Shown piece by piece: positions 17,301-26,156 of a stretch of 64,000 bases of DNA; positions within the stretch are counted from its first letter, which is position 1, and each line of letters starts with the position of its first letter. This DNA is from Granulicella paludicola (GTDB lineage: Bacteria > Acidobacteriota > Terriglobia > Terriglobales > Acidobacteriaceae). The stretch lies in the NCBI RefSeq assembly GCF_025685545.1, contig NZ_JAGSYC010000020.1, positions 272,354 to 336,353 on the forward strand, given 5' to 3'. Made by a program: the position numbers and the translations under genes. A model generated the notes under the pieces. That model ran no database searches. It was not told the origin of the DNA and was given only the letters and a program-made list of their open reading frames with translations.

Positions 17301-17876
17301 GTGCGTCATCGTTTCGTTGCGGCCGGCACCTACCGTGTGAACTTCCCGAGCCTCACACGCGGCTGGGAGAAGACGTTTATCAACGGCTGGGGCATCGCTC
17401 CTATTCTGCAGATCCAAAACGGCCTGCCGTATAGCGCAGGCGTCACGCAGAGCATCACCGGCACACTCTATGGAGGCATTCTCGGGGCAGGCGGAACTGC
17501 GCGTATTCCTGATCTAGATCGCGACAGCTACACGATGCCGAAAACAGCGACTGTCGACCTGCGCCTCAGCAAATACTTCACCAAGCACATCGGTGAGCAT
17601 GAGTACCGGTTCGAGATTCTGGGTGAGGCGTTCAACCTCTTCAACCATCAGAACATCACGTCTGTGAACACAACGGCGTACTGCCTGAGCACAGCACCGC
17701 CGCCGACTACCACTGCAACGACGGGTGTCTCCTGCAAGCCGGTCCAGGCTCTGCCAGCGACGACGGCTGCAAATTACCTGATCGCCAACCCGCTGTTCGG
17801 AACGTACCTGAACTCAAACAGCAACACCGTGCTCACGCCGCGCCAACTGCAGATTGCTGGCCGGTTCTACTTCTAA
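14376..17876 (+). CDS. TonB-dependent receptor with carboxypeptidase-like N-terminal domain
   Basis: An outer-membrane receptor of 1166 residues. The ATG at 14376 is preferred over TTG 14331 because AGGAG (14362-14366) precedes it and it begins a signal peptide ending near SAYAQ. An N-terminal carboxypeptidase-regulatory-like beta domain follows (GAIGGTVSDTSGALLPNTAV ... GEYRVSDLTPGSY), then a plug domain (NAIDNLPINGRRWSNFALL; TVDGADNNQAY; SAEYGRAAGGVINTVTKSG) and a barrel ending in the aromatic LQIAGRFYF. This is the 'Oar-like' receptor class expanded in Acidobacteria, thought to import oligosaccharides or siderophores. No TonB box can be assigned with certainty. Next to the NHL/Ig protein, which may be its surface partner. 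Confidence 0.93.
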   Translation: MSFMFRQILKSCRACVCAALVMVPALVAIFSMAPSAYAQSATTGAIGGTVSDTSGALLPNTAVTVTSTDTGTTRTVKANAQGEYRVSDLTPGSYKVSFTADGFQTKEENAVTVTVGGVAGISPQLTVGSTSDKTEVTGQPSLLDTDNNAISSTIDQNAIDNLPINGRRWSNFALLTPGVVSNSDGFGLLSFRGISVLLNNSTVDGADNNQAYFSEERGRTRASYSVSQSAVQEFQVNLSNYSAEYGRAAGGVINTVTKSGSNAFHGELFFYDRDSDFGAENPYTTLTTQVAGTNTFTTYPYKPKDWRKQWGFGAGGPLLHDQLFWFYSYDQSQRNFPGTARASDPTDTFAAADSTLPNGVTCTGGNLNTTSGTAPGDGAACQEANALNLGSGPGAYQAGAAYYTQGLGVISSFLGAVPRHSDQVLNFPKLDWQINDRNRLTLQYNRLRYSSPAGVQTQASNFYGRGSFGNDFVKEDFGIARLSTVLSSNIVNSLLFQYGRDFEYESSQKPLPNEVPLETLIGDDPKAPAAAPDTQIGYEFDGTGFDIGRSYLGERRALPNERRMQGEDIVTWSHGLHTTKAGIEVNRVFDYVDNLYEEGGSFSYDYSYDFIADYLHKTTGVGGTNYAPQYYSFSQGFGNPRAELATTDYAGFVTDDWRITPRMTLTLGVRYEYEYIPQPFAPNTVGNGLTGAAYAGPVSQTLNKPDDRNNIGPRVGFAYNVFGDSKTTLRGGYGMYYGRIINSNIIQSYLLSGSQNGQVDFQPTASNKCQQYPNIFASAQAFVSACQTASGGLNSNTISYLDKHLQNPQIHEVDLAVQQDLGHQTTFSISYMGSMGRELAAAVDQNVSPATASRTFEVLNNTQPPVSGYTTYPHGGKPPALIANSLHTYKEYTTASTAFPGYYHVLEFKSEVNSSYNALVMQLNHRFSDNFSFLSNFTFAHALDYNPYLSTGYGTSSELLDPLNPAGEYATSSLNVRHRFVAAGTYRVNFPSLTRGWEKTFINGWGIAPILQIQNGLPYSAGVTQSITGTLYGGILGAGGTARIPDLDRDSYTMPKTATVDLRLSKYFTKHIGEHEYRFEILGEAFNLFNHQNITSVNTTAYCLSTAPPPTTTATTGVSCKPVQALPATTAANYLIANPLFGTYLNSNSNTVLTPRQLQIAGRFYF

Positions 17877-17896
17877 TACGTAGCAGGAAAACAACG

Positions 17897-17930
17897 AAGG
17901 GCGACCAGTGATGGTCGCCCTTTGTGTTTC
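17897..17930. terminator. Bidirectional Rho-independent terminator
   Basis: A 10-bp stem (17897-17906 aagggcgacc with 17913-17922 ggtcgccctt), 6-base loop, then ttgtgtttctgt on the plus strand; the minus strand has a matching AAC-rich but T-poor tail with ttcgttgtttt. It lies between the convergent receptor and S1/P1 nuclease genes. Confidence 0.85.
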
Positions 17931-17946
17931 TGTCTGAATCGGAAGC

Positions 17947-18849
17947 CTATGGTTGCTGAGCTGGTTTAGGTAGCGGAGTGCCTGTTGGCGCATTCATCGG
18001 ATCATCAAGGATGTGGTTCAGCACATGTGCGAGGCGCAGGCCGCCAAGGGCCAGCTGCGAGTCGACGACCTTCGTCTCTTCGTCGACGTAGTCGTGGCGC
18101 AGCATGGCTCCGTCAGGTGCCAGAGCGTTGACGGCGTACTTGTGCGAGGCGTTGACCCATAGCGTGGGCGAGCCACCTGCGAGGCTCTCCCAGTGGTTTT
18201 CCTTGATCTCTGTGAGAAGCGCATCGGTGTATTTGGCTTCGTTCAGGCGGCGTTGCTCGATAAGGCTTTCGTCCCACACGCCATGCAGGTTGCACTTGAA
18301 GGTGCCGCATTGATTGGAGCCGAGGAAGGTGATGCCGATACCGTTGCCGCCGCGCGCATCCCCAATGGCATGGAAGGGTTGATGGACGTCGCCGATGAGA
18401 TGCACGAGGAACTTCAGTGCGATCGCTCGTTCGCTCAACGGGAGTGTGGTGTCGCCGAGACGGCCTTCGAAGTAGAGGATGCGGTCGGTGGCACAATCAC
18501 GCCACGGAGAGGTAGCGTCGGCGGAGCCAGGGCAGTCGCGCTTGCGATCGTAGGATGCTTCGGTGCTGGGGATGTCGACGTAGTGCCATGGAGCGGTCTC
18601 AGGGTGGCTCTGACGGTAGTCGTCTGCCCAAGGCGCGACATCGGCGAGAGCGTCTTTATCGGTGATCTTCACATTGAGAAGTTCGGCGATCTGTGCTTTG
18701 GTGGCGGGTGTTAAATAGGCCTCGGCAACGAGTGCGGTGAGGCGATGTCCTTCACGTCCCCAGGCCCAACTGCGTGGCGCTACAAACCCCAGAAGGAAAA
18801 CTCCAACTATCGCACCGCGTACAACCTTCTTCGTGAAAAAATGTTTCAT
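17947..18849 (-). CDS. Secreted S1/P1-family nuclease
   Basis: A 300-residue zinc-dependent nuclease cleaving single-stranded nucleic acids (and often 3'-nucleotides). Residues 1-29 are a signal peptide whose predicted cleavage after SWA exposes Trp30, the N-terminal Trp that binds zinc in S1/P1 enzymes (WGREGHRL). Other metal ligands are visible in DVAPWADDYR, APWHYVDIP, HLIGDVHQPFHAIGD and HGVWDESLI. The Cys pair in NQCGTFKCNLHG may form a disulfide. It likely scavenges phosphate and nucleosides from environmental nucleic acid. The gene converges with the TonB receptor and is divergent from the VWFA gene. Confidence 0.93.
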   Translation of the reverse strand: MKHFFTKKVVRGAIVGVFLLGFVAPRSWAWGREGHRLTALVAEAYLTPATKAQIAELLNVKITDKDALADVAPWADDYRQSHPETAPWHYVDIPSTEASYDRKRDCPGSADATSPWRDCATDRILYFEGRLGDTTLPLSERAIALKFLVHLIGDVHQPFHAIGDARGGNGIGITFLGSNQCGTFKCNLHGVWDESLIEQRRLNEAKYTDALLTEIKENHWESLAGGSPTLWVNASHKYAVNALAPDGAMLRHDYVDEETKVVDSQLALGGLRLAHVLNHILDDPMNAPTGTPLPKPAQQP

Positions 18850-18986
18850 TAGCCGATAGTACTTCGTTTTTTACGCTTCTGGCATGAACGCCGAGTCAGG
18901 AAGAACGTGACGGATGCGGTGCAGGCGTTGCGATCGGATCTCTTCTACGAGAGCCAGGGAATTGCAGCAGAGGAGTTCTTTTGTCG

Positions 18987-20540
18987 ATGAAGTTGTGTGT
19001 GCGGTGGACTGCCTGGCTGGGTTGCGGTGTCGTCATGGCGGCAGGGTTGAGCCTGAGGGCGCAGACGGCGACGATCACCGTGAATACGCGGTTGGTGGTG
19101 CTGGATGTTTCTGCGACGGATAAAGATGGTCAACCCATTGCTGGCCTGACGCGCGACGACTTTCAGATCTTCGAAGACGACAAACTGCAACCTATGAAGT
19201 CCTTCGAGGCACCAGCAGCACACGTGTTGCCGCAGGACGCAACGGGCGTAGATGAAGTGTTTGATCCAGCGGAGCCAAAGTCATTTGGGCAATCGCCAGT
19301 GACGGTGCTGGTGCTGGACCAATTGAACACGCACTTCGAGGACAGCTCATTCGCACGGCGACAGCTGCACGACTATTTGGCAACGCAGCCGGCGATGCTT
19401 GCGCAGCCCACGACTTTGCTGACGTTGGAGCAGGGAAACTTTCGCCCGCTGCAGGGGTTCACGCGAAGTCGCGACGCATTGTTGAAGGCGTTGGCTGGAG
19501 CTCCAACGAAGTATGCGTGGGCGCTGGAGGTCAATGGCAAGGCTGACCATGGTCCGCTTGAGCGATTGGAGGCATCGTTGAATGCGCTCGAGGAGATGGC
19601 GCAGAGCTATGCGCGGGTTCCAGGGAAGAAGAACCTGGTCTGGGTGGGCGGCGGTTTTCCATCTCTCGATCCCGATGCTGTCGACGCCGGAGACTTGCAG
19701 CTGGTAAAGAACACGATTCAGCATGTGACCGATGTGCTGCTGGAGAAGCGCATGACGGTGTACGCAGTGGACCCGACGAGTTCGATGCCGGGGATGACTG
19801 AAGTTGTCAATGCAACGCAGATGATGTTCGTGCAAACTGCGGGTGATGCTGCGACCGGCGATGTAGATCCGTTCGGCGCGAGGGCGGACTTCGACAAGTT
19901 AGGACCGGTGACGGGTGGGCGCATTGTGCGTGGACGAAACGATCTGGGTATGCAGATTGGAGCGGCTATCGCTCAGGGAGACGCTTACTACACGTTGAGT
20001 TACTCTCCGACTTCAGCGAGCGATGCAGCGGCTAAGTACCGCAAGATTCGCGTGGTGTGTAAGCGGCCCGGCGTGTTGATTGCGACGCGTAACGGGTATT
20101 ATCCTTCACCCGCTGAAAAGCAGGGTTCGCTGGAGGCGATCTCCTACGACATGAGCACGGCTGCCGACAGCATGATTGCTCTAAACGGTTTGGCAGTGAC
20201 GGTAGAGCGGGACAATGCTGACGAAAAGGGTAATACGTACACGCTGCATGTACGGTCGCGCGACCTGAGCTGGAGCACGAATGAGGATGGCTCGTCTTCT
20301 GCGCACGTGGCGGTGCTGGCGGCGGTGTTCACTGGCAAGAACAAGATGGTGGACCATACTCTGCAGGCAATGACCGCAGCTGCCAAGTCAGGGGTGAATG
20401 TCCGTGCAGAGGGCAAGATCGCGAACTTTGACATCGTTGTGAAAGATAGCAGCAAGGCTGCGCGTGTGCGGTTTGTGGTGCGGGATTCTGTAACGGGAAT
20501 GATGGGGAGCGTGGATCTCCCGTTGGTAGCTTCGCGGTAG
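18987..20540 (+). CDS. VWFA-related secreted protein (TIGR03436-type)
   Basis: A secreted protein of about 517 residues. The ATG at 18987 and the TTG at 18981 both sit behind agaggag (18969-18975); both give a signal peptide ending near SLRAQ. The N-terminal region (TVNTRLVVLDVSATDKDG, IAGLTRDDFQIFEDDK) is the characteristic beginning of acidobacterial VWFA-related proteins. A von Willebrand A-like fold follows: VLVLDQLNTHFEDSSF carries a degenerate metal-site start, and LVWVGGGFPSL marks a later strand. The C-terminal part is beta-rich (ARVRFVVRDSVTGMMGSV). The molecular role of this family is not established. Divergent from the S1/P1 nuclease. Confidence 0.85.
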   Translation: MKLCVRWTAWLGCGVVMAAGLSLRAQTATITVNTRLVVLDVSATDKDGQPIAGLTRDDFQIFEDDKLQPMKSFEAPAAHVLPQDATGVDEVFDPAEPKSFGQSPVTVLVLDQLNTHFEDSSFARRQLHDYLATQPAMLAQPTTLLTLEQGNFRPLQGFTRSRDALLKALAGAPTKYAWALEVNGKADHGPLERLEASLNALEEMAQSYARVPGKKNLVWVGGGFPSLDPDAVDAGDLQLVKNTIQHVTDVLLEKRMTVYAVDPTSSMPGMTEVVNATQMMFVQTAGDAATGDVDPFGARADFDKLGPVTGGRIVRGRNDLGMQIGAAIAQGDAYYTLSYSPTSASDAAAKYRKIRVVCKRPGVLIATRNGYYPSPAEKQGSLEAISYDMSTAADSMIALNGLAVTVERDNADEKGNTYTLHVRSRDLSWSTNEDGSSSAHVAVLAAVFTGKNKMVDHTLQAMTAAAKSGVNVRAEGKIANFDIVVKDSSKAARVRFVVRDSVTGMMGSVDLPLVASR

Positions 20541-20560
20541 GCTCGGTGTTGGTTCGTGAT

Positions 20561-20594
20561 GCAGATTGCTCCGCTGTGCTGCGGAATGACAAAG
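20561..20594. repeat. Short hairpin repeat copy (GCAGATT...GCGGAATGACAAA)
   Basis: gcagattgctccgctgtgctgcggaatgacaaag is nearly identical to the unit ends in the 33673-33828 tandem repeat. The core tccgctgtgctgcgga is an inverted repeat. It lies between a VWFA gene and the terminator of the convergent M1 peptidase. Confidence 0.75.
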
Positions 20595-20619
20595 AGAATA
20601 GGTAGAGCTGTTAAACATG

Positions 20620-20658
20620 GATGCCGACCGGACGTCTGCGGTCGGCATCTATGTCTTT
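20620..20658. terminator. Bidirectional terminator between VWFA and M1 peptidase genes
   Basis: A perfect 11-bp stem (20620-20630 gatgccgaccg with 20639-20649 cggtcggcatc) with an 8-base loop, followed by tatgtcttt on the plus strand and preceded by tgttaaacatg, giving a T-containing tail on the minus strand. It separates two convergent genes. Confidence 0.8.
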
Positions 20659-20667
20659 GATTGAGAG

Positions 20668-22743
20668 CTACTTCAGGTTGAGCGTGTTGTTAGTGCGGTC
20701 GTCGTCGGGGAGTTTGTGGTCCGGATCGACCGTGACGCTGGCCACTGGCTTGTCGCCGTTGAAGTGGAATGTGGCCGTGTTCTTTGAGAGCCACGCTTCC
20801 GCGGGGATGCGGATGCGTTCCTTCGTGCCGTCGGTGTAGACCACCTCAAGCGGCGCCGGCAGCACTAGCGGGCGGCGATTGGAGACGACAACCGTCAGAC
20901 CATTCTTCGGATCATTGCCGTTGTAGCTGGCGGAGTCGATCGCGAGATCCAGCGTCCAGTTATGCATATACCAGCCGCGCCAGAAGTAGCTGAGGTCGTC
21001 GCCGCCTTCACTCTCCATCGCGCGGAAGAAGTCCGACGGGCTGGGGTGTTTGAAGGCCCAGTCGCGGATGTACTTGCGGAAGGCATAGTCGAACCGCTGC
21101 GGCCCTAGGATCTGTTCGCGCAGTAGGATGTTGCCGTACGCACCCTTGAAGTACTGCACGGGGTGGCCAAGCGCACCGGTGAAGCCGTCGGCTCGTGTGA
21201 GGATGGGCGGTGCGTCGGGGTTGTCGAGCACCTTGAGGATGGTGTCCGGTGGCTCGCCGCCAGCGGAGTATTCGCTGTCGCGCTTAGGGCCGTACTTGCC
21301 GTGGTCGTAGTCGTCGGACTCGAAGGTGTCGATGAAGGTGTTGAAGCCTTCGTCCATAAAGGCCCAGCGGCGTTCGTTGGAGCCAACGATCATCGGGAAC
21401 CAGAAGTGACCAACCTCATGCGCCGTCACCCAGAAGAGGAACGCGCCGTTATCGTGGATGCCGTCGAAAACGACGCCGGGGTACTCCATGCCAGTGGAGA
21501 AGCCAGCAACGCTGAGGGCCACGGGATACGGATAGGGATACCAGCGGCGGGAGAACTCTTCGATGGAGTCCTTCACGTACTCGGTCGATTTATCCCACGC
21601 ATCCGGGCCGATGCTCTCGACGGGATAGACCGACATAGCTAGCGGACTCTTGCCTGCAGGCAGAGCGTTGGGAACTTTGTTGTCGCCAGTGGCGGGCGGT
21701 AGGTTGATGCGCGCAGCGTCCCACACGAAGGTTGGCGAGGCGGTGAAGACGACGTCGCGGGTGTGATCCATGTGGAAGTGCCAAGTCAGCGTGCCGTCTT
21801 TCTTCGGGCGGCTGGCCGGGTCGTTCACCTCTTCCGGCTTGCGGATGTAGACCGTCTTATCGGAATGGCGCGCTTCTTCCAGGCGAGTGATCTCGGTTTT
21901 GGTGAGGACCTCGGTCGGGTTCATCAGCTCACCTGAGCCTGCGACGAGGAAGGAAGAAGGTACGTTCACGAAGTAGTCGAAGTGGCCGTATTCGAGATAG
22001 AACTCGGCACCTATGTAGGGTAGCGTGTCCCAGCCGCGGAGATCGTCATAGACGCACATGCGCGGATACCACTGCGCCATGTCATAGATTTCACCGTGCT
22101 CGGCCATGCCGACAGAGGTGCGTCCGCCCCAGGGGCCGGGGATAGTGTAGTGATACTTGATGTGGATGCGGAGGGCGCCCTTGCTCTTCAGCGGCGTGGC
22201 GAGACGAATCTGCAGTCGCGTGTCATCGACAAGGTAATCGGCTCTAGTGGCTGTACCGGGTCCGACTGCTCCTGGGGTTAGCGTCACGTCGTCGAGCACA
22301 TTTCCTTCGGTGGAGTTGTCTGCACGCGCGGGACGAGCAGGCGCATTTGCGGCAGCTCCGGGGCGCGGCCCACGACCTCCGCCGGCGTTGCCGAGGTTAT
22401 GTGCGCGTGAGTCCTTGCGATACGTGTTCTGCTCGAGGAGGATCCAGAGGCTCGTCAGCGTGTCGGGCGAGTTGTTGGTGTAGGTGATGACCTCGTCGTT
22501 GGTGAGCGTATGTGAGGCGGGGTCAATGGCCGCGTGCATCACGTAGTCGGCTACGTTCTGCCAATAGTTCGGGCCGGGAGCCCCGTTGCCGCTGCGGTAG
22601 CTGTTGACGGCCTCAGGCAGGGTGAGCGGAGCGAAGGTAACGCGCGGGTCGTAGGTACTCGTTGTGGGAGGAGCGGGTGTCTGCGCGGCTAAGGAAAGGG
22701 TGAGCAATGTGAGGAGCAGAAGGGACGGCGATGAAGTCTTCAT
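20668..22743 (-). CDS. Exported M1-family metallopeptidase
   Basis: A 691-residue zinc metallopeptidase with an N-terminal signal peptide (residues 1-20, ending LAAQ). The zinc site is HEVGH near residue 442, with the third ligand Glu exactly 18 residues on (FMDEGFNTF), as in the gluzincin M1 family. The upstream GMEYPG segment is the equivalent of the GxMEN substrate motif. A Gly/Pro/Ala-rich insertion (near residues 120-142) interrupts the N-terminal domain. It probably degrades peptides in the periplasm. The gene is divergent from the gluzincin-like gene at 22929 and ends at a strong terminator. Confidence 0.92.
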   Translation of the reverse strand: MKTSSPSLLLLTLLTLSLAAQTPAPPTTSTYDPRVTFAPLTLPEAVNSYRSGNGAPGPNYWQNVADYVMHAAIDPASHTLTNDEVITYTNNSPDTLTSLWILLEQNTYRKDSRAHNLGNAGGGRGPRPGAAANAPARPARADNSTEGNVLDDVTLTPGAVGPGTATRADYLVDDTRLQIRLATPLKSKGALRIHIKYHYTIPGPWGGRTSVGMAEHGEIYDMAQWYPRMCVYDDLRGWDTLPYIGAEFYLEYGHFDYFVNVPSSFLVAGSGELMNPTEVLTKTEITRLEEARHSDKTVYIRKPEEVNDPASRPKKDGTLTWHFHMDHTRDVVFTASPTFVWDAARINLPPATGDNKVPNALPAGKSPLAMSVYPVESIGPDAWDKSTEYVKDSIEEFSRRWYPYPYPVALSVAGFSTGMEYPGVVFDGIHDNGAFLFWVTAHEVGHFWFPMIVGSNERRWAFMDEGFNTFIDTFESDDYDHGKYGPKRDSEYSAGGEPPDTILKVLDNPDAPPILTRADGFTGALGHPVQYFKGAYGNILLREQILGPQRFDYAFRKYIRDWAFKHPSPSDFFRAMESEGGDDLSYFWRGWYMHNWTLDLAIDSASYNGNDPKNGLTVVVSNRRPLVLPAPLEVVYTDGTKERIRIPAEAWLSKNTATFHFNGDKPVASVTVDPDHKLPDDDRTNNTLNLK

Positions 22744-22928
22744 AGGCTGAACTCTTTGTGGTCTTCCGTTTGATTTTTCAGGTGGGTATCCGCGCTACTG
22801 GCCGTAGTGGCAGAGGATAGGGAGGACGTTGGAGCCGCGACGTGGCGGCTCGGGAACGATGCCTTGGGATGCCCTTAGTGTCGCATATCGTTCGTAAACT
22901 TCTGCGCAGAGACGTAGTCTAAACAGCT

Positions 22929-23867
22929 ATGAGATCTGGTCGCGGAAGCGTGTTGCGGGTGATGGCGATGTTTGCGATGAGCGGCGTCATGTACGCTCAG
23001 CCAGACCGTGCACCGGTGGTGTTCTCGCAGACGATTCATGAAGGTGGCGGTGCCCTCCAGATCGACTTCGCCGAGGGCGCGATCGATCTCGGCAGAGCAG
23101 CGGTAGTGGACCGCATCCAGATGGCGGCGCATGCGGTGTCTGTTTATTACGGGCGGTTCCCGGTGGCGAAGGCGCGGGTGCTTGTAATTCCTTCAGCAGG
23201 CAGGCATGGAGTGATGCAGGGAACGACCTGGGGAGCGATGTCGGGATTTCCGGCGTTTCTCAGACTGCGTGTTGGACAGAGAACCACGGCGGATGAGCTG
23301 AAGGTCGATTGGGTGATAACGCATGAGCTGACGCACACCGCGCTGGCATCGCTGCCGGATGATCAGCACTGGTTCGAAGAAGGCCTCGCCAGCTATGTGG
23401 AACCGATCGCTCGCGTGCAGGCCGGAGAGCTTGCAGCCAAGAGCATCTGGGCCGACATGGTGAGCGGAATGCCGAATGGCGAGCCCGTGGCTGGCGATAG
23501 GGGGCTCGATCACACGCATACCTGGGGACGAACCTACTGGGGCGGAGCGTTGTTCTGCCTGAGCGCGGATGTGGAGATTCGCAGACAGACACGGAATCGC
23601 TATGGATTGCAGGATGCGTTGCGGGCTATCGTGGCTGCGGGCGACACGATCGATAAAGAGATGCCTGTTGAGTCGGTGCTGCGTGTGGGCGATGGGGCCA
23701 CACACACGCGTGTGCTGGAGGAGATGTATGTGCGTTGGAGCCAAACAGCTGTGCCGGTTGAGCTGGAGGCACTTTGGCAGCAGTTGGGTGTGAAGCCGGA
23801 TGGTTCGCTGGATGACGCGGCGCCGGAGAGCGCGATTCGCAGAGCAATCACTGCAACATCCAGATAA
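22929..23867 (+). CDS. Secreted gluzincin-like protein (peptidase MA-like)
   Basis: A 312-residue protein with a signal peptide (residues 1-28, cleavage near MYAQ). VITHELTHTAL provides a HExxH zinc motif (near residue 139), and WFEEGLASYVEP about 20 residues later supplies the Glu ligand, the arrangement of the peptidase MA-like group. No other domain is evident. It may be a small metallopeptidase, or a non-catalytic relative; the substrate is unknown. It faces the LacI gene tail to tail with only 3 bases between the stops. Confidence 0.78.
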   Translation: MRSGRGSVLRVMAMFAMSGVMYAQPDRAPVVFSQTIHEGGGALQIDFAEGAIDLGRAAVVDRIQMAAHAVSVYYGRFPVAKARVLVIPSAGRHGVMQGTTWGAMSGFPAFLRLRVGQRTTADELKVDWVITHELTHTALASLPDDQHWFEEGLASYVEPIARVQAGELAAKSIWADMVSGMPNGEPVAGDRGLDHTHTWGRTYWGGALFCLSADVEIRRQTRNRYGLQDALRAIVAAGDTIDKEMPVESVLRVGDGATHTRVLEEMYVRWSQTAVPVELEALWQQLGVKPDGSLDDAAPESAIRRAITATSR

Positions 23868-23870
23868 CGG

Positions 23871-24890
23871 CTAGGCTTTGCGAACGGACTTGGGAGGGCA
23901 AGGTCCTGTGGACTGGCGCTCAATCAACTCACTCGGGATGGTGTAGTTGATGCCCTTTTCGATGCCACCGTGTGCCGCTCCATAGAGAGCTTCGAAGGCG
24001 CGGGCTGCGATCTCGGTGCGTGAGACGCGAATGGTGGTGAGAGCAGGCTGCATCAGGCTGCTGAGCTCGATGTCGTCGAAGCCGACGATGGAGATATCCT
24101 GTGGTACACGCACGCCAGCAACATGCGCCGCGATGAGTACGCCGATGGCGGTGAGATCGTTGGAGCACATGATGGCCGTGGGCCGCTTGGGCAGCGCGAG
24201 CAACTCCGACATCGCCCTCTGCCCGCCATCAATGCCGTGGTTGCCCTGGCAGATAAATCCTGGGGCGACCTTGATGCCGTTGCGCTTGAGCGATGAGACG
24301 AAGGCGTCGCGACGGATGGTGGCAGACTTCAAATCTCGTGGGCCTTCAACGAAAGCGATCTCACGATGTTTCAGCGAGGTGAGGTGGTTGATCGCGAGGT
24401 CAATGCCGTGCTCGTAATCGATGGAGATGTTGCTGATGAGACGTCCGACGGTTCCGGTATCGAGGAAGACGATTGGAATGCCGCGCTTGCTGAGTATCTG
24501 GATAAGGTGTGGGGCCATCTCTGAGGTCATGATGGCGACGCCGTCGACCTTATGCTCCAGCATGCGACGTACGCAATGTTCGGTGCGCTCAGGGTGGTAG
24601 TCGGTGTTGGCGATGAGCACTTCCTGATTGTGCTCGACCGCCAGGCGCTCGAAGGACTTCACCAGCTCGGGGAAGAAGGGATTGGCGATGTCGGAGACGA
24701 TAAGGCCATAGGTGTTGCTTTTGCCAGAACCCAGCATGCGCGCGTGGCTGTTGGGGTAGTAGCCGGTTTTTTCAATTGCTGCCCGCACCTTGCTTTCGGT
24801 CTTTGCGTCCACGGGTACGGAGCCGCTCAGCACACGCGACACTGTGGCTGTGGAGACTCCGGCTATCTTTGCAACCTCGCGAATATTCAT
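23871..24890 (-). CDS. LacI family transcriptional regulator
   Basis: A 339-residue sugar-responsive repressor. The ATG at 24890 is chosen because it places the helix-turn-helix at the N terminus (NIREVAKIAGVSTATVSRVL, residues 2-21); upstream in-frame codons extend into the divergent promoter region. The hinge helix and the periplasmic-binding-protein-like effector domain follow (TYGLIVSDIANPFFPELV; AIMCSNDLTAIGVL; DISIVGFDDIELSSLMQPALTTI). It is divergent from a clan-A glycosidase gene 78 bp away, the most likely target. No clear CG-centred palindrome is visible between them. Confidence 0.93.
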   Translation of the reverse strand: MNIREVAKIAGVSTATVSRVLSGSVPVDAKTESKVRAAIEKTGYYPNSHARMLGSGKSNTYGLIVSDIANPFFPELVKSFERLAVEHNQEVLIANTDYHPERTEHCVRRMLEHKVDGVAIMTSEMAPHLIQILSKRGIPIVFLDTGTVGRLISNISIDYEHGIDLAINHLTSLKHREIAFVEGPRDLKSATIRRDAFVSSLKRNGIKVAPGFICQGNHGIDGGQRAMSELLALPKRPTAIMCSNDLTAIGVLIAAHVAGVRVPQDISIVGFDDIELSSLMQPALTTIRVSRTEIAARAFEALYGAAHGGIEKGINYTIPSELIERQSTGPCPPKSVRKA

Positions 24891-24968
24891 GCTGTGTAAA
24901 GACCTTTGAACACTAGAAGCTGTGTCTACTGTACGACCTGATGCCTCGAAATGGTAGACTTCACCGCG

Positions 24969-26138
24969 ATGAACATCCCCTCCTTTCTGCATCCCGTAAC
25001 GAGGTCGTCAGCTTCTTTCACGCGGCGTCTTATCGCGGTTGGTCTTTTATTCAGTGGTTCTGTAGTAGGCCTTGCGCAGAGCACTCACCGCTGGACGGAG
25101 CAGCAGGCCAACGAGTGGTACGCAAAGCAGCCTTGGCTGGTGGGCGCGAACTACGTGCCGTCGAATGCGATCAACGAGCTGGAGATGTTTCAGCAGGCGA
25201 CGTTTGACCCTGCCATCAATGACCGTGAGCTGAGTCTGGCAGAAGGCATCGGGATGAACACGATGCGTGTGTTTCTGCAGGACCAGCTGTGGACTTCAGA
25301 CCCCGAAGGGTTTTCGAAGCGGTTGGATGCATTCCTCGCGATTGCCGCGAAGCACCACATTCGTCCCGTGCTAGTGCTTTTCGACTCGTGCTGGGAGGCG
25401 AACCCAAAGCTCGGTCCACAGCATCCGCCAATTCCTGGCGTGCATAACTCTGGTTGGGTGCAGAGCCCTGGTGCGGCGGAGCTGATGGACAAGAGCTACT
25501 ACCCGAAGCTGCAGGCTTATGTAGAAGGTGTGGTGGGACGCTTCGGTAAGGATGATCGCGTGCTGGCCTGGGATATCTGGAACGAGCCCGACAATGGGAA
25601 CGACGCCCGTTTTCACGAGGCGCCGCACAAGGCTGATTTGGTGGATGCTCTGCTGCCGCAGGTTTTTGCCTGGGCGCGTGCGGCGAAGCCCACGCAGCCG
25701 CTGACCAGTGGCGTATGGAATGGGAACTGGTCGGATGAGTTGAAGATGAGTGCGACGACGAAGATTCAGCTCGCGGAATCCGACATCATCAGCTTCCATA
25801 ACTACGGCTGGCCGGAGGAGTTCGAAGCCGGAATCAAGGAGCTGCAGAAACAGCATCGCCCCATCATCTGCACTGAATATATGGCGCGGGGCGCGGGGAG
25901 CACCTTCGATAACTCGCTGCCGATTGCGAAGAAATACAACGTTGGCGCGATCAACTGGGGTTTAGTGGCTGGCAAGACCCAGACGTACCTGCCGTGGGAC
26001 TCGTGGGATCATCCGTACGTGCTCTCGCAGCCGACGGTCTGGTTTCATGAGGTCTTCCGCAAGGATGGCACCCCTTATAGGCAGCATGAGGTTGACCTGA
26101 TTCGCTCGTTGACCGGGCGCGGATCGGGTGCCGACTAG
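24969..26138 (+). CDS. Secreted cellulase-family (clan GH-A) glycoside hydrolase
   Basis: A secreted glycosidase of about 389 residues. ATG 24969 is preferred over GTG-like upstream codons; it gives an N-terminal basic region and a hydrophobic run ending VVGLAQ. The (beta/alpha)8 fold of GH5-like enzymes is indicated by the acid/base Glu in AWDIWNEPDNG and the nucleophile Glu in IICTEYMARG, with VGANYVPSNA at strand 1. Relatives are variously annotated as xylanase, cellulase or mannanase; specificity cannot be read from the sequence. Divergent from a LacI regulator that probably controls it, and convergent with glpD. Confidence 0.87.
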   Translation: MNIPSFLHPVTRSSASFTRRLIAVGLLFSGSVVGLAQSTHRWTEQQANEWYAKQPWLVGANYVPSNAINELEMFQQATFDPAINDRELSLAEGIGMNTMRVFLQDQLWTSDPEGFSKRLDAFLAIAAKHHIRPVLVLFDSCWEANPKLGPQHPPIPGVHNSGWVQSPGAAELMDKSYYPKLQAYVEGVVGRFGKDDRVLAWDIWNEPDNGNDARFHEAPHKADLVDALLPQVFAWARAAKPTQPLTSGVWNGNWSDELKMSATTKIQLAESDIISFHNYGWPEEFEAGIKELQKQHRPIICTEYMARGAGSTFDNSLPIAKKYNVGAINWGLVAGKTQTYLPWDSWDHPYVLSQPTVWFHEVFRKDGTPYRQHEVDLIRSLTGRGSGAD

Positions 26139-26156
26139 CTTCTGATCGAGTTAAAC

